A DNA stretch of 8,175 nt. Origin: JACCVL01 sp038233135. Its GTDB lineage: Bacteria; Actinomycetota; Actinomycetes; Propionibacteriales; Nocardioidaceae. Every line of letters begins with the position of its first letter. Position 1 is the stretch's first letter. Both the position numbers and the translations under genes were made by a program. Below are positions 1 to 6,013 of the stretch, piece by piece. Below the pieces are notes generated by a model. That model saw only the letters and a program-made list of their open reading frames with translations. It did no database searches and was not told the origin of the DNA. The stretch lies in NCBI GenBank assembly GCA_038233135.1, contig JBBSMN010000140.1:1-8175 (forward strand). The letters are read 5' to 3'.

Positions 1-1
1 A

Positions 2-403
2 CGGCTGATCGGGACCCGCTCGGGGATGACGGTGCATCTGTCGCTCGCCGAGGGGGTCAAGCGGCTGCCGGTGCAGACCGAGACCGAGATCCTCCGGATC
101 GCCCAGGAGGCCATCACCAACGCCCGCAAGCACTCCGGGGCGCGCAACCTGCATGTCTCGCTCGCTGTGGAGTCACCACACGCCCGGCTGGTCGTTGCTG
201 ACGACGGTCGTGGCCTGGGAACGGCACGCGACGACAGCTTCGGGATGCGGACGATGCACGAGCGCGCCGAACGCATCGGAGCCGCGCTGCGGGTGCGCAA
301 CAAGGTGAGCGGCACGTCGGGCACCGAGGTGGTCCTGATCCTGGAGGATCGGCGAAAACAGGCACGAGTTAGCACACAGCACGCGCTTGATTACATAGCG
401 TGA
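2..403 (+). CDS. Two-component sensor histidine kinase, C-terminal ATPase part (5' end outside window)
   Basis: The frame is open from the left edge, so this is the last ~133 residues of a longer protein. The ATG at 26 is an internal methionine, not a start. What is visible is a HATPase_c (GHKL) domain. The N-box (EAITNARKHS) has its Mg/ATP-binding Asn at 119-121, the G1 box (DDGRG) lies at 200-214, and an FGMRTMHERAERIG stretch at about 239-280 is typical of NarL/DesK-class (HisKA_3) kinases. The phospho-accepting histidine helix and sensor domain are off-window. The kinase would autophosphorylate and pass the phosphate to the response regulator 60 bp downstream, probably its cognate partner. 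After the usual end of the fold there is a ~15-residue polar tail encoded by unusually AT-rich DNA. The family call is firm; the signal sensed cannot be known from here. Confidence 0.93.
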   Translation, partial: RLIGTRSGMTVHLSLAEGVKRLPVQTETEILRIAQEAITNARKHSGARNLHVSLAVESPHARLVVADDGRGLGTARDDSFGMRTMHERAERIGAALRVRNKVSGTSGTEVVLILEDRRKQARVSTQHALDYIA

Positions 404-463
404 GTAGACTCTCCTTCTGCGGCAACGGCACGGGAGACACCGAAGCGGGGAAGGACCACACCT

Positions 464-1105
464 ATGACCACCTCGGTCTTGCTCATCGACGACCACGACC
501 TGATCCGCCAGGGCCTGCGCCGGGCCTTCGAGCGCGCCGAGGACTTCACAGTGGTCGGCGAGGCGGCCAACCTCGGACAGGGTGAGCAGCAGGTTGCGTC
601 GCTCAAACCGCAGGTCGTCGTCATTGACGTCCGACTGCCCGACGGCTCCGGTCTCGACCTGGTACGCAAGATGCGCCAGCACGTCTCCGGCCTCGGCATC
701 GTGGTGCTCACCATGTATGCCGGCGACGAGCAGCTGTTCGCGGCGCTCGACGCCGGCGCTTCTGCGTTCGTGCCCAAGGACGCACCCGCGGACGACGTGG
801 TGGCGGCCGCTCGACACGCCGCCGTGTCACCCCGCTCGTTCACCGCACCCGACCTGGCAGAAGCCATGCAGCGCCGGCTCAAGCCCACCGGGCCGCAGCT
901 GTCGCCGCGTGAGCGCGAGGTGCTCGACCTGCTGGCCGAGGGGCTGGGGGTCGCCGCGATCGCCCGCAAGCTCTACATCTCGGAGTCGACGGCCAAGACC
1001 CACATCTCCAAGATCTACGACAAGCTCGGTGCTGCCAACCGGGCCCAGGCGATCATGAGCGCGATCCGGGCGGGCCTGATCACCAGCGCGGCGCCGTCGG
1101 TGTAG
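464..1105 (+). CDS. NarL/FixJ-family response regulator with LuxR-type HTH
   Basis: A 213-aa protein of normal length for this family. The receiver domain (about 4-118) has acidic pair D9/D10, phospho-acceptor D55 (VVIDVRLPDG), switch residue T83 and conserved K105. A linker leads to a LuxR/GerE helix-turn-helix at about 145-203, with LSPREREVLDLLAEG and the recognition helix ESTAKTHISKIYDKL. Phosphorylation by the kinase encoded just upstream should promote dimerisation and DNA binding at target promoters. The ATG at 464 is chosen because a strong Shine-Dalgarno (ggggaagga, 446-454) lies 9 bases before it. The 60-bp gap from the kinase fits one transcript, though the gap and kinase tail are AT-rich and could hold an extra promoter. 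Targets cannot be inferred. Confidence 0.95.
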   Translation: MTTSVLLIDDHDLIRQGLRRAFERAEDFTVVGEAANLGQGEQQVASLKPQVVVIDVRLPDGSGLDLVRKMRQHVSGLGIVVLTMYAGDEQLFAALDAGASAFVPKDAPADDVVAAARHAAVSPRSFTAPDLAEAMQRRLKPTGPQLSPREREVLDLLAEGLGVAAIARKLYISESTAKTHISKIYDKLGAANRAQAIMSAIRAGLITSAAPSV

Positions 1106-1136
1106 ACCTCAGGTCAGCGCTGCCCGAGCCAGCGCT
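1105..1136. terminator. Candidate bidirectional terminator hairpin between convergent genes
   Basis: The response regulator and the M48 protease converge with only 8 bp between their stop codons. An inverted repeat, AGCGCTG (1116-1122) and CAGCGCT (1130-1136), gives a perfect 7-bp stem with a 7-base loop inside the last M48 codons. It is preceded by a short GACC/GGTC repeat at 1105-1115. There is no U-run on either strand, so any termination would be of the GC-hairpin type often proposed for actinobacteria. The repeat is seen; the function is inferred. Confidence 0.35.
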
Positions 1137-2376
1137 CGGCCAGCGCGACCCGCTCGGCGGGGCTGGGGTGGCTGGCGAACCACAGGTAGAGCCACTGGGG
1201 CGGGTCCGGGTCGGTCAGGTTCGTGGCCACGAAGCGTCGTTGCATCGCCTCGAACGTGGCGACGTCACGCGTGAGGTCGAGGGCATGGACGTCTGCCCGC
1301 GCCTCGATCGAGCGGCTGACGGCGTTCTGCGCGGGCAGCACGGCCACCATCAGCACCGCCGCCAGCCCCAGGACAAGCGGTGCTACCTCGACGCTGTGCA
1401 GGCCGTCGACGCCGGCGCGGCGGCGTACCGCGCCACTCCCCGTGCCGAGCACGAGGACCAGCACCCCCGCCGACGCACCGAGCGCACCGAGCGCCGTGCC
1501 GATGGCGACATCGTGGTCGACGGTGTGGCCGAGCTCGTGCGCCACCACCAGCCGCACCTCATCCGGGGTGGCGTCTCGCACAAGCGTGTCGTAGACGACG
1601 AGGCGGCGGGTCGGCCCCAGCCCAGATACGTACGCGTTGAGCGCGGTGGTCCGGCGCGAAGCGTCGACGCTCAGCACGTCGTCGACAACGATCCCGTCCT
1701 CAGCTGCCAGGCGCACCAGCGACGATCGCAGCTCGCCGGGCGGCAACGGCTCGAAGGTGTTGAACACCGGCTCGACCAGCAGGGGGTAGACGGCGGACCC
1801 GGCCACCACGAGCAGGCCGCCGAGCGCCGACGCCAGCAGCCACCAGCCGCGCCTTCCCCACCGCGCCAGCCCGATCAGCACGATGAGGGCAAGCACCGTC
1901 GCCACGGTGTCGACGAGCACGCCCCGGCAGACGTCCAGAGCCCACAACCACCAACTGCGGGTGGACAGCCCGGCCCCGCGGCGGACCGCCTCCAACGGCA
2001 CGGTGAACGGCAGCGCCGCGATCCGACCGAGGACGAGCAGCGTCAGCACCGCCATCGACAGGCGCACCGGCCAGTGACGACCGGGCAGGCGGCGCACCAG
2101 CCGTGCGCCCCACGACGTGAACGCCAGCAGCAGGGCCAGCAGCAGCGACACGGCCTGAGCGGCAAGACCCAGCGGAACCGATCGTGAGCGGTAGTGCGCG
2201 ATCGCCGACAGGGTCTCGGCGTCGAGCCCTGCGGTCGGGTCGAGTTGCTGCCGGCTCGGGGCGACCGGTGATCCCCACGGCACAAGGACTGCCGCCAGCG
2301 TGGCGAGGGCGGCCAGGAGGAGGCCGACGCACAGGTAGCCGGCCCACCCGGGCCGCACCGGCTCAGCGGGCGGCAC
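1114..2376 (-). CDS. M48 family (Ste24/CAAX prenyl protease 1-like) integral membrane zinc protease
   Basis: A 420-aa protein with hydrophobic segments at roughly 11-32, 67-90, 102-125, 150-172, 178-202, 288-311 and 328-350. The zinc site is H280-E-L-G-H284 (VAHELGHTVDHD) with the third ligand E358 in IEARAD, and D362 follows as usual for M48. Ste24 hallmarks are also present: VEPVFNTFEPLP before the catalytic region and NAYVSGLGPTRRLVVYDTL about 30 residues before HELGH. All catalytic residues are intact. Bacterial members are thought to cleave membrane proteins or damaged envelope proteins; the substrate here is unknown. The GTG start at 2376 has an AGGA Shine-Dalgarno 7 bases upstream and overlaps the end of the preceding gluzincin gene by 14 bp, suggesting translational coupling. 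It is the last gene of the minus-strand peptidase run. Confidence 0.92.
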   Translation of the reverse strand: MPPAEPVRPGWAGYLCVGLLLAALATLAAVLVPWGSPVAPSRQQLDPTAGLDAETLSAIAHYRSRSVPLGLAAQAVSLLLALLLAFTSWGARLVRRLPGRHWPVRLSMAVLTLLVLGRIAALPFTVPLEAVRRGAGLSTRSWWLWALDVCRGVLVDTVATVLALIVLIGLARWGRRGWWLLASALGGLLVVAGSAVYPLLVEPVFNTFEPLPPGELRSSLVRLAAEDGIVVDDVLSVDASRRTTALNAYVSGLGPTRRLVVYDTLVRDATPDEVRLVVAHELGHTVDHDVAIGTALGALGASAGVLVLVLGTGSGAVRRRAGVDGLHSVEVAPLVLGLAAVLMVAVLPAQNAVSRSIEARADVHALDLTRDVATFEAMQRRFVATNLTDPDPPQWLYLWFASHPSPAERVALAERWLGQR

Positions 2377-3724
2377 GAGCCAGTCCTACAAGGTCGGCTC
2401 GCCAAGCGATGACCAGTCGGCTGCGGCTCAGCCCGGTCTGCTCGCGCAGGGCAGAGCCGAGCGGCTCGCCCTGCGCGACGGCACGGTAGAAGGCGACGGT
2501 GGCGGCCGTCCCGGCCCGCTTCTCGATGGTCCGGAAGGCCAACCAGGCGAGCTCGTACGCGCTCTGGGTCCGGCCCGGTCCTGCAGCGAAGTCAGAGTCC
2601 CTCGGCAGGGACCGCGGCGGGCCTGCGCGCCGGACCTCCGCGAGGGCGTGGCCGGCCACGTCGCGGACCGGGAACCGCTCGGAGCCCAGGGCGACCAACT
2701 CGGCGAACCCCTCGGCCATCCACAGTGGCAACGGGACCGGCGAGATGCCGGTGAAAACGTGCGTGATCTCGTGGGCGAGCAACACCGGCACCGCGGCGGG
2801 CCGCAGCCGACCGGTGACCTGCGGGTTGAAGACGACCTGCAGCGCCGCATCGGTCCGTACCTCTGCGCCCACCGTGGTTGCCGCCGCGGCAAACAGATGA
2901 GCGTCCGCGGCCCCGCCGCCCAGCAGGGCGCGGTACTGCGCGGGCCGGGCGGGCACGACGACGAGCGACCGTCCGGATGGAGCGGGCAGCAGCCTCGACA
3001 CCTGGCGGTGCGCCCGTTGCACCAGCGCCGGCAGCACCGCGCTCGTACGGAGATCGAGCCCAGCCTGCCCGGGCAGCCAGACAATCCAGGCCGACGGGGT
3101 AGTGGTCACATCGAGGCGGCCCATGGCCCAGGCGGGCTGCGGCGGCGCCGCCGACCCCCTTGCCGTGGCCAGTGCCAACAGCCGACCTGTCGGCCCGGTC
3201 CGGCCACCGTCGACGCTGAACACCACCGTCAGCTGCGTCGAAACGGGTGCGGACCACCCGGGTTGGCTCCACGTGGCCGCCACTTCGCCTGCGGTGCTGC
3301 CGGCCGGTGCCGCCGACGGCGGCCGTACGCCGCGCACCCAGCGCAGCCGCAGGTCGCGGACGTGCAGGTCCCGCCATGCGTGCCAGAGCTGTCGGGCCAT
3401 CGACAGCCCGACAGGCGACCCGGTGACGGTCGTGGCGAAGGCCCGGCTGCTGCGGGCGTGTGAGCCCCGCTGCATCGCCGCCACCAATCGGCGACCGGCC
3501 GCCTCGCGCTGTTCCGCGCCCGGACCCCGGGTGGCGACGGTGACCGCAGGAGCACCGGTATCGGTGGGGGTGGGGTTCGGGGTGGGGGTGGTGTCGGATC
3601 GCGGCGGGTCCGAGGGCCCGCCGCCGACGGTCAGCACAACGACAACGATCGCCAGGGCGACGATGAGCGCAACCGTGACGCCGCTGCGTCTGGACAGGGC
3701 CGCACGGGCGACTGGGCGGCTCAC
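2363..3724 (-). CDS. Membrane-anchored gluzincin metallopeptidase (peptidase MA-like)
   Basis: A 453-aa protein. Residues ~14-34 form one hydrophobic helix after an Arg-rich start, so it is a signal anchor or uncleaved signal peptide. A Pro/Thr-rich linker (~38-60) follows. Residues ~65-215 look like a small SnoaL/NTF2-like or unknown domain that I do not recognise firmly. The C-terminal half carries the zinc motif H318-E-I-T-H322 (LLAHEITHVFTG) and downstream Glu E338 in WMAEGFAEL, the gluzincin arrangement seen in M1 and peptidase MA proteins. The active site therefore appears complete and would face the outside of the membrane. The GTG at 3724 is the only distal start. It has no spaced Shine-Dalgarno but has a TACCAT box 6 bases before it, so the gene may also be read from a leaderless transcript. 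It starts 29 bp after the NlpC/P60 stop and overlaps the M48 gene. The substrate is unknown. Confidence 0.82.
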   Translation of the reverse strand: MSRPVARAALSRRSGVTVALIVALAIVVVVLTVGGGPSDPPRSDTTPTPNPTPTDTGAPAVTVATRGPGAEQREAAGRRLVAAMQRGSHARSSRAFATTVTGSPVGLSMARQLWHAWRDLHVRDLRLRWVRGVRPPSAAPAGSTAGEVAATWSQPGWSAPVSTQLTVVFSVDGGRTGPTGRLLALATARGSAAPPQPAWAMGRLDVTTTPSAWIVWLPGQAGLDLRTSAVLPALVQRAHRQVSRLLPAPSGRSLVVVPARPAQYRALLGGGAADAHLFAAAATTVGAEVRTDAALQVVFNPQVTGRLRPAAVPVLLAHEITHVFTGISPVPLPLWMAEGFAELVALGSERFPVRDVAGHALAEVRRAGPPRSLPRDSDFAAGPGRTQSAYELAWLAFRTIEKRAGTAATVAFYRAVAQGEPLGSALREQTGLSRSRLVIAWRADLVGLARAAR

Positions 3725-3730
3725 CTGCCG

Positions 3731-3736
3731 ATGGTA
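3731..3736 (-). promoter_or_regulatory. Candidate -10 box for a leaderless gluzincin transcript
   Basis: On the minus strand TACCAT matches actinobacterial TANNNT and ends 6 bases before the GTG at 3724, so transcription would begin at the start codon. No convincing -35 is visible; CTGACG sits at only 15-base spacing. It could be an internal promoter that lets the two distal peptidases be made without the hydrolase. Confidence 0.35.
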
Positions 3737-3753
3737 GGCAGACGAGTTGGACG

Positions 3754-4980
3754 TCAGCCGACGCGGCGCATCGCGGCAATCGGCATGGAGTCGACGGAGG
3801 TCACGTTGACCGGCGCACTCGGGTTGGCGGCATGGACCAGCTGGCCGTTGCCGATGTAGATGCCCACATGGCTGATGGGCGAGTAGTAGAACACCAGGTC
3901 ACCGGGTTGCAGCGAGTCACGCGTCACCGGGACGCCCATGGTGGCCTGCATTGCCGCCGAGTGCGGGAGCGAGACACCCCCTGCCGACCAGGCGAACATC
4001 GTCAGCCCGGAGCAGTCAAAGGCGTCGGGACCCTGGGCCCCCCACACGTAGGAGTCACCGACCTGCGCGAGCGCAGTCCCGACGGCACCGCCACCGTTGC
4101 CACTGGGCGCGGGCGACTCGGCGGGCTCCTCGGCCGGGGCGGGATCGGGCTCCTCGGCCGGGGCGGGATCGGGCTCCTCGGCCGGAGCGGGATCGGGCTC
4201 CTCGGCCGGGGCGGGATCGGACTCCTCAGCCGTCTCGCTGCGGTCGGCGTCTCGGCTGACCTGGCTCTCGGCACGCGCGGCGACCCGTTCCTGGCGGGCG
4301 GCCTCCACCTCGACGCGCTGGGCCGCACGCTCGACGATCCGCTCGGCGCGCGCTGCCTGTCGGGCCTGACGCTCCTCGATCCGTTGCCGCTTCTCCTCCT
4401 CGAGCTGGGCGAGCAGGTCCTCGGCGGCTTGCGCCTTGTCGTTCGTGGTGGCCTTCTCTGCCGCCGCTTGCTCTTTGGCGGCCCTGATCTCGGCGACCTG
4501 GTCGCGCGCCTGCTGCACGCGCAGGTCGAGCTGCGCCTGCGCGTTCTCGTACGAGGTCAGCAGATCGGCCGTGTGGTCGGAGTACGACCGCATCGCGACC
4601 ATTGAGGCCACGAACGCATCCGGGTCCTCGCTGCTCAGCATCCGCGCTGTGGTATTGACGCCGCCGGTGCCGTCCACCTGGGCAAGCACCAGCTGCTCCA
4701 CCTGACCGCGAAGCTGTCCGGTCGCCCGGCGCTGGGCACGGACATCGGCACGGGTGGAGGACAAGTCCGTGCGAGCCGCCGCAACCTCCTCCTTGATGCT
4801 GTTGTACCGCTCGATCGCCTGCTCAGCCTCGTGGTAGAGCCGCTCCACCCGCTGGGAGACCTCGGTGATCGTGGGGTCGGGCTCAGCGCTGGCCGAGGGT
4901 GCGACGATGCCTGCCACCAAGGCGGCGGCCGCCGCGGCTGCGGTGATGCGGAGTGTGCGGGACTTGTGTCCGGTCAGCAT
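3754..4980 (-). CDS. Secreted coiled-coil NlpC/P60 peptidoglycan hydrolase
   Basis: A 408-aa protein. A Sec signal peptide covers residues ~1-33 (Arg/Lys start, poly-Ala core, cleavage near ASA|EPD). A long alpha-helical coiled coil follows, ~40-250, rich in Glu, Arg, Gln and Ala. Then comes a Pro/Glu linker with four DPAPAEEP repeats (~253-290) and a C-terminal NlpC/P60 domain (~300-408). The catalytic triad is C323 (FDCSGL), H371 (ISHVGIYIG) and H383 (QLVHAANP). Such enzymes cleave the D-gamma-Glu to diaminopimelate bond of peptidoglycan stems during cell separation or growth, and the coiled coil usually restrains or localises them. It corresponds in architecture and position to M. tuberculosis Rv2190c. 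The ATG at 4980 is used, but a TTG at 4986 has better spacing (5 versus 11 bases) from the GAGGAG at 4992-4997, so the true start may be two codons earlier. It is the first gene of the peptidase run. Confidence 0.94.
   Translation of the reverse strand: MLTGHKSRTLRITAAAAAAALVAGIVAPSASAEPDPTITEVSQRVERLYHEAEQAIERYNSIKEEVAAARTDLSSTRADVRAQRRATGQLRGQVEQLVLAQVDGTGGVNTTARMLSSEDPDAFVASMVAMRSYSDHTADLLTSYENAQAQLDLRVQQARDQVAEIRAAKEQAAAEKATTNDKAQAAEDLLAQLEEEKRQRIEERQARQAARAERIVERAAQRVEVEAARQERVAARAESQVSRDADRSETAEESDPAPAEEPDPAPAEEPDPAPAEEPDPAPAEEPAESPAPSGNGGGAVGTALAQVGDSYVWGAQGPDAFDCSGLTMFAWSAGGVSLPHSAAMQATMGVPVTRDSLQPGDLVFYYSPISHVGIYIGNGQLVHAANPSAPVNVTSVDSMPIAAMRRVG
4123..4218 (-). repeat. Four tandem 24-bp repeats encoding a DPAPAEEP linker
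   Basis: Units lie at 4123-4146, 4147-4170, 4171-4194 and 4195-4218. They are identical except for one G-to-A change in the third, and a decayed fifth unit follows at 4219-4231. Each encodes one eight-residue Pro/Ala/Glu/Asp unit of the linker between the coiled coil and the NlpC/P60 domain. Near identity at the DNA level suggests recent slippage or recombination, so copy number may vary among strains and alter the reach of the catalytic domain. Confidence 0.95.
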
Positions 4981-5022
4981 GCTCAACCGGGCTCCTCAAT
5001 GCTCTCGTCGACGCCGTGCGCA

Positions 5023-5109
5023 CAACACTGAGCCGACCCGTTTGCCGGGCCCGGCCATTGTGTTGCTGCGCGAAGCCAGGCGGGAGTGCCCCCCACTCAC
5101 CCAAGCAAC
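5023..5109 (-). promoter_or_regulatory. Structured 5' leader of the NlpC/P60 operon with mutually exclusive stems
   Basis: Read as minus-strand RNA, GUUGCU (5109-5104) can pair with AGCAAC (5067-5062), enclosing a small hairpin GAGUG/CACUC (5098-5084) with a five-G loop. Alternatively CAACAC (5065-5060) pairs with GUGUUG (5028-5023), closing a long inner stem of about 10 bp with one bulge (GGCC, bulged G, GGCCCG, loop GCAAA, CGGGUC, GGCU). Both stems use CAAC at 5062-5065, so they cannot form together. The structure ends about 25 bases before the Shine-Dalgarno. No U-run follows the downstream hairpin. I could not match it to the c-di-AMP (ydaO) riboswitch that precedes some actinobacterial wall-hydrolase genes. 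The pairings are seen; a switching role is inferred. Confidence 0.5.
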
Positions 5110-5140
5110 GGCGCGGGTGCCCGAGCCGACGACGACCACC

Positions 5141-5163
5141 GGCTGGTGCAGGCACCTTCAGCC
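5141..5163 (-). other. Hairpin near the predicted transcription start of the NlpC/P60 leader
   Basis: On the minus strand GGCU, a GAA bulge and GGUG pair with CACC and AGCC around a CCUG loop, giving an 8-bp stem with one three-base bulge. It lies right at the 5' end of the transcript expected from the promoter candidate at 5168-5196 and may protect the RNA end or form part of the leader fold. Confidence 0.4.
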
Positions 5164-5167
5164 CAGC

Positions 5168-5196
5168 ACCGTACCGACACCTGACCAACGGGGCAA
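5168..5196 (-). promoter_or_regulatory. Candidate housekeeping promoter for the NlpC/P60 operon
   Basis: On the minus strand, -35 TTGCCC (5196-5191) and -10 TACGGT (5173-5168) are separated by exactly 17 bases. The -10 fits TANNNT, and transcription would start near 5160, giving a 5' UTR of about 175 bases before the start codon. This is the best promoter candidate in the gene-free stretch 4987-5265. The stretch otherwise holds the structured leader and, at 5200-5265, nothing I recognise. Confidence 0.5.
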
Positions 5197-5265
5197 ACAC
5201 GGCACGAAGCTCCGAACGGGGTGCACGCGCACAGGAGCAGCAAGTGGTCACCGCCTGGTCCGTCG

Positions 5266-5571
5266 TCAGCCGGCGGGGCCGCCCGATGCCGGCGGGTCGC
5301 CGTCGCACTGGCAGCCGTCCACGGCACGCACCAGTCGCAAGGGCGGGACCAACCCGGCACCCGCCAGGGCAGCGAACGCCGCCGACTCGTCGGTGTCCAG
5401 CTCGAGATGAGTCCGCGGCGGGCCGAGCAACACGCTCACGACGCAGTCGGAGCAGGCAAGGCCACGCACGGAGCATCCGTCACAGTCGATGGTCAACGAC
5501 TCCGATCGGCTCTGGTCGGGGCCAGACTCGGGATCGGGGTCACGCGGCAGGGAGGAGGAGACATCAACCAT
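5266..5571 (-). CDS. Small conserved cysteine-motif protein, function unknown
   Basis: A 101-aa soluble protein with no signal peptide or membrane helix. After a disordered acidic N-terminus (~1-24) comes a compact motif LTIDCDGCSVRGLACSDCVV with C30-x2-C33-x6-C40-x2-C43, then VLLGPP and a helical AAFAALAGAGLVPPLRLV segment (~63-81). A second CxC pair, C87 and C89, lies near the end. The four spaced cysteines suggest a metal site or disulfides. I recognise this as a type of small hypothetical protein found beside this hydrolase in actinobacteria, with no assigned role. The ATG at 5571 is chosen over upstream in-frame starts because AAAGGA lies 5 bases before it. It is read toward the NlpC/P60 gene but separated from it by 279 bp with its own promoter candidate. 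Confidence 0.82.
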   Translation of the reverse strand: MVDVSSSLPRDPDPESGPDQSRSESLTIDCDGCSVRGLACSDCVVSVLLGPPRTHLELDTDESAAFAALAGAGLVPPLRLVRAVDGCQCDGDPPASGGPAG

Positions 5572-5591
5572 GACGGTCCTTTCGGCAACGA

Positions 5592-5628
5592 GGCGGGCCC
5601 GGTGCCCGCCGACCCGCTGATCGGGTCG
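5592..5628 (-). promoter_or_regulatory. Two adjoining perfect hairpins upstream of the cysteine-motif gene
   Basis: Minus-strand RNA would form CGACCCG / CGGGUCG (7 bp, loop AUCAG, 5628-5610) followed at once by GGCGGGC / GCCCGCC (7 bp, loop ACCGG, 5610-5592), sharing one base. A second copy of GGGCCCGCCT lies upstream (5650-5641) and could pair with the same GGCGGGC segment, giving an alternative fold. The hairpins sit about 11 bases before the Shine-Dalgarno at 5577-5582. They may terminate the upstream zinc-ribbon transcript or regulate the downstream gene; no U-run is present. Confidence 0.45.
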
Positions 5629-5673
5629 GGTGCAGACGCTAGGCGGGCCCTCCGACAATCCGTCGTGACCGGC

Positions 5674-5928
5674 TCAGTCATCCTCGCCAGGCGCTCGAGC
5701 GACGTGCTCGATCGCATCGGACCGACCGCACCAGCGACAGGTGACCCCTACGACCCGTTCGTCGTCGACCTGGACCTCCTCGACCGAGGCCACACCGGAC
5801 AATGTGACGTGCCAGAACTCCCGCGTCCGACGCGTACGTTCCACGTCGAAGCGGGTCAGGTTGCCGCAGCCACCGCATCGCCAGCGCTGGTCACCGCCCG
5901 GCAGACCGACACCGCTGCGCTGGCTCAT
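5674..5928 (-). CDS. Small zinc-ribbon protein, function unknown
   Basis: An 84-aa protein with two CxxC knuckles, C18-x2-C21 (WRCGGCGN) and C64-x2-C67 (VTCRWCGR), separated by 42 residues with a beta-rich look. This is a classic zinc-ribbon layout. The middle contains FDVERTRRTREFWH and an acidic VEEVQVDDERV strand pair. No membrane segment or catalytic motif is visible. Similar unnamed proteins occur in actinobacteria; binding of nucleic acid or a protein partner is only a guess. The start at 5928 is preferred over the in-frame ATG at 5967 because a TAGTCT box lies 7 bases before it, fitting a leaderless transcript, and the conserved part begins soon after. It is divergent from the exonuclease gene and 102 bp upstream of the cysteine-motif gene on the same strand. 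Confidence 0.78.
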   Translation of the reverse strand: MSQRSGVGLPGGDQRWRCGGCGNLTRFDVERTRRTREFWHVTLSGVASVEEVQVDDERVVGVTCRWCGRSDAIEHVARAPGEDD

Positions 5929-5935
5929 GGCCTCG

Positions 5936-5941
5936 AGACTA
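5936..5941 (-). promoter_or_regulatory. Candidate -10 box for the leaderless zinc-ribbon gene
   Basis: Minus-strand TAGTCT fits TANNNT and ends 7 bases before the ATG at 5928, placing the transcription start at the start codon. The -35 region is not recognisable. The box helps decide the start codon. Confidence 0.4.
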
Positions 5942-6007
5942 CGGAGCAGATGGATCGCTGTTCGCATCCGTCCGCGTGGCGCAAGCGCAACCGTCGGTGC
6001 CCACGCC

Positions 6008-6013
6008 TAGCGT
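6008..6013 (+). promoter_or_regulatory. Candidate -10 box for the leaderless exonuclease/GIY-YIG gene
   Basis: TAGCGT fits TANNNT and ends 8 bases before the ATG at 6022. No Shine-Dalgarno is visible between box and start, which supports leaderless translation. The -35 is weak. A perfect 10-bp palindrome GTCTCGAGAC (6012-6021) lies between the box and the start codon. Confidence 0.4.

Noticed and set aside
387..410. TTGATT/TAGACT as a promoter for the response regulator
   Set aside because: The spacer is only 12 bases, too short for a sigma-70 type promoter.
1168..2187. Long plus-strand open frame of 339 codons
   Set aside because: It is antisense to the M48 protease with all its motifs. 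The composition (Gln/Arg/His-rich, no domain) is typical of a mirror frame in GC-rich DNA.
2592..3779. Minus-strand open frame overlapping the gluzincin gene in another frame
   Set aside because: Arg/Gly/Pro-rich low-complexity translation with no motif; the overlapping frame holds the HEITH metallopeptidase.
4123..4218. CRISPR-like array
   Set aside because: The 24-bp units are directly adjacent, without spacers, and in frame as protein repeats.
4987..5200. c-di-AMP (ydaO) riboswitch in the hydrolase leader
   Set aside because: The leader is structured, but I could not find the conserved ydaO core segments by eye. It is kept only as an unassigned structured leader.
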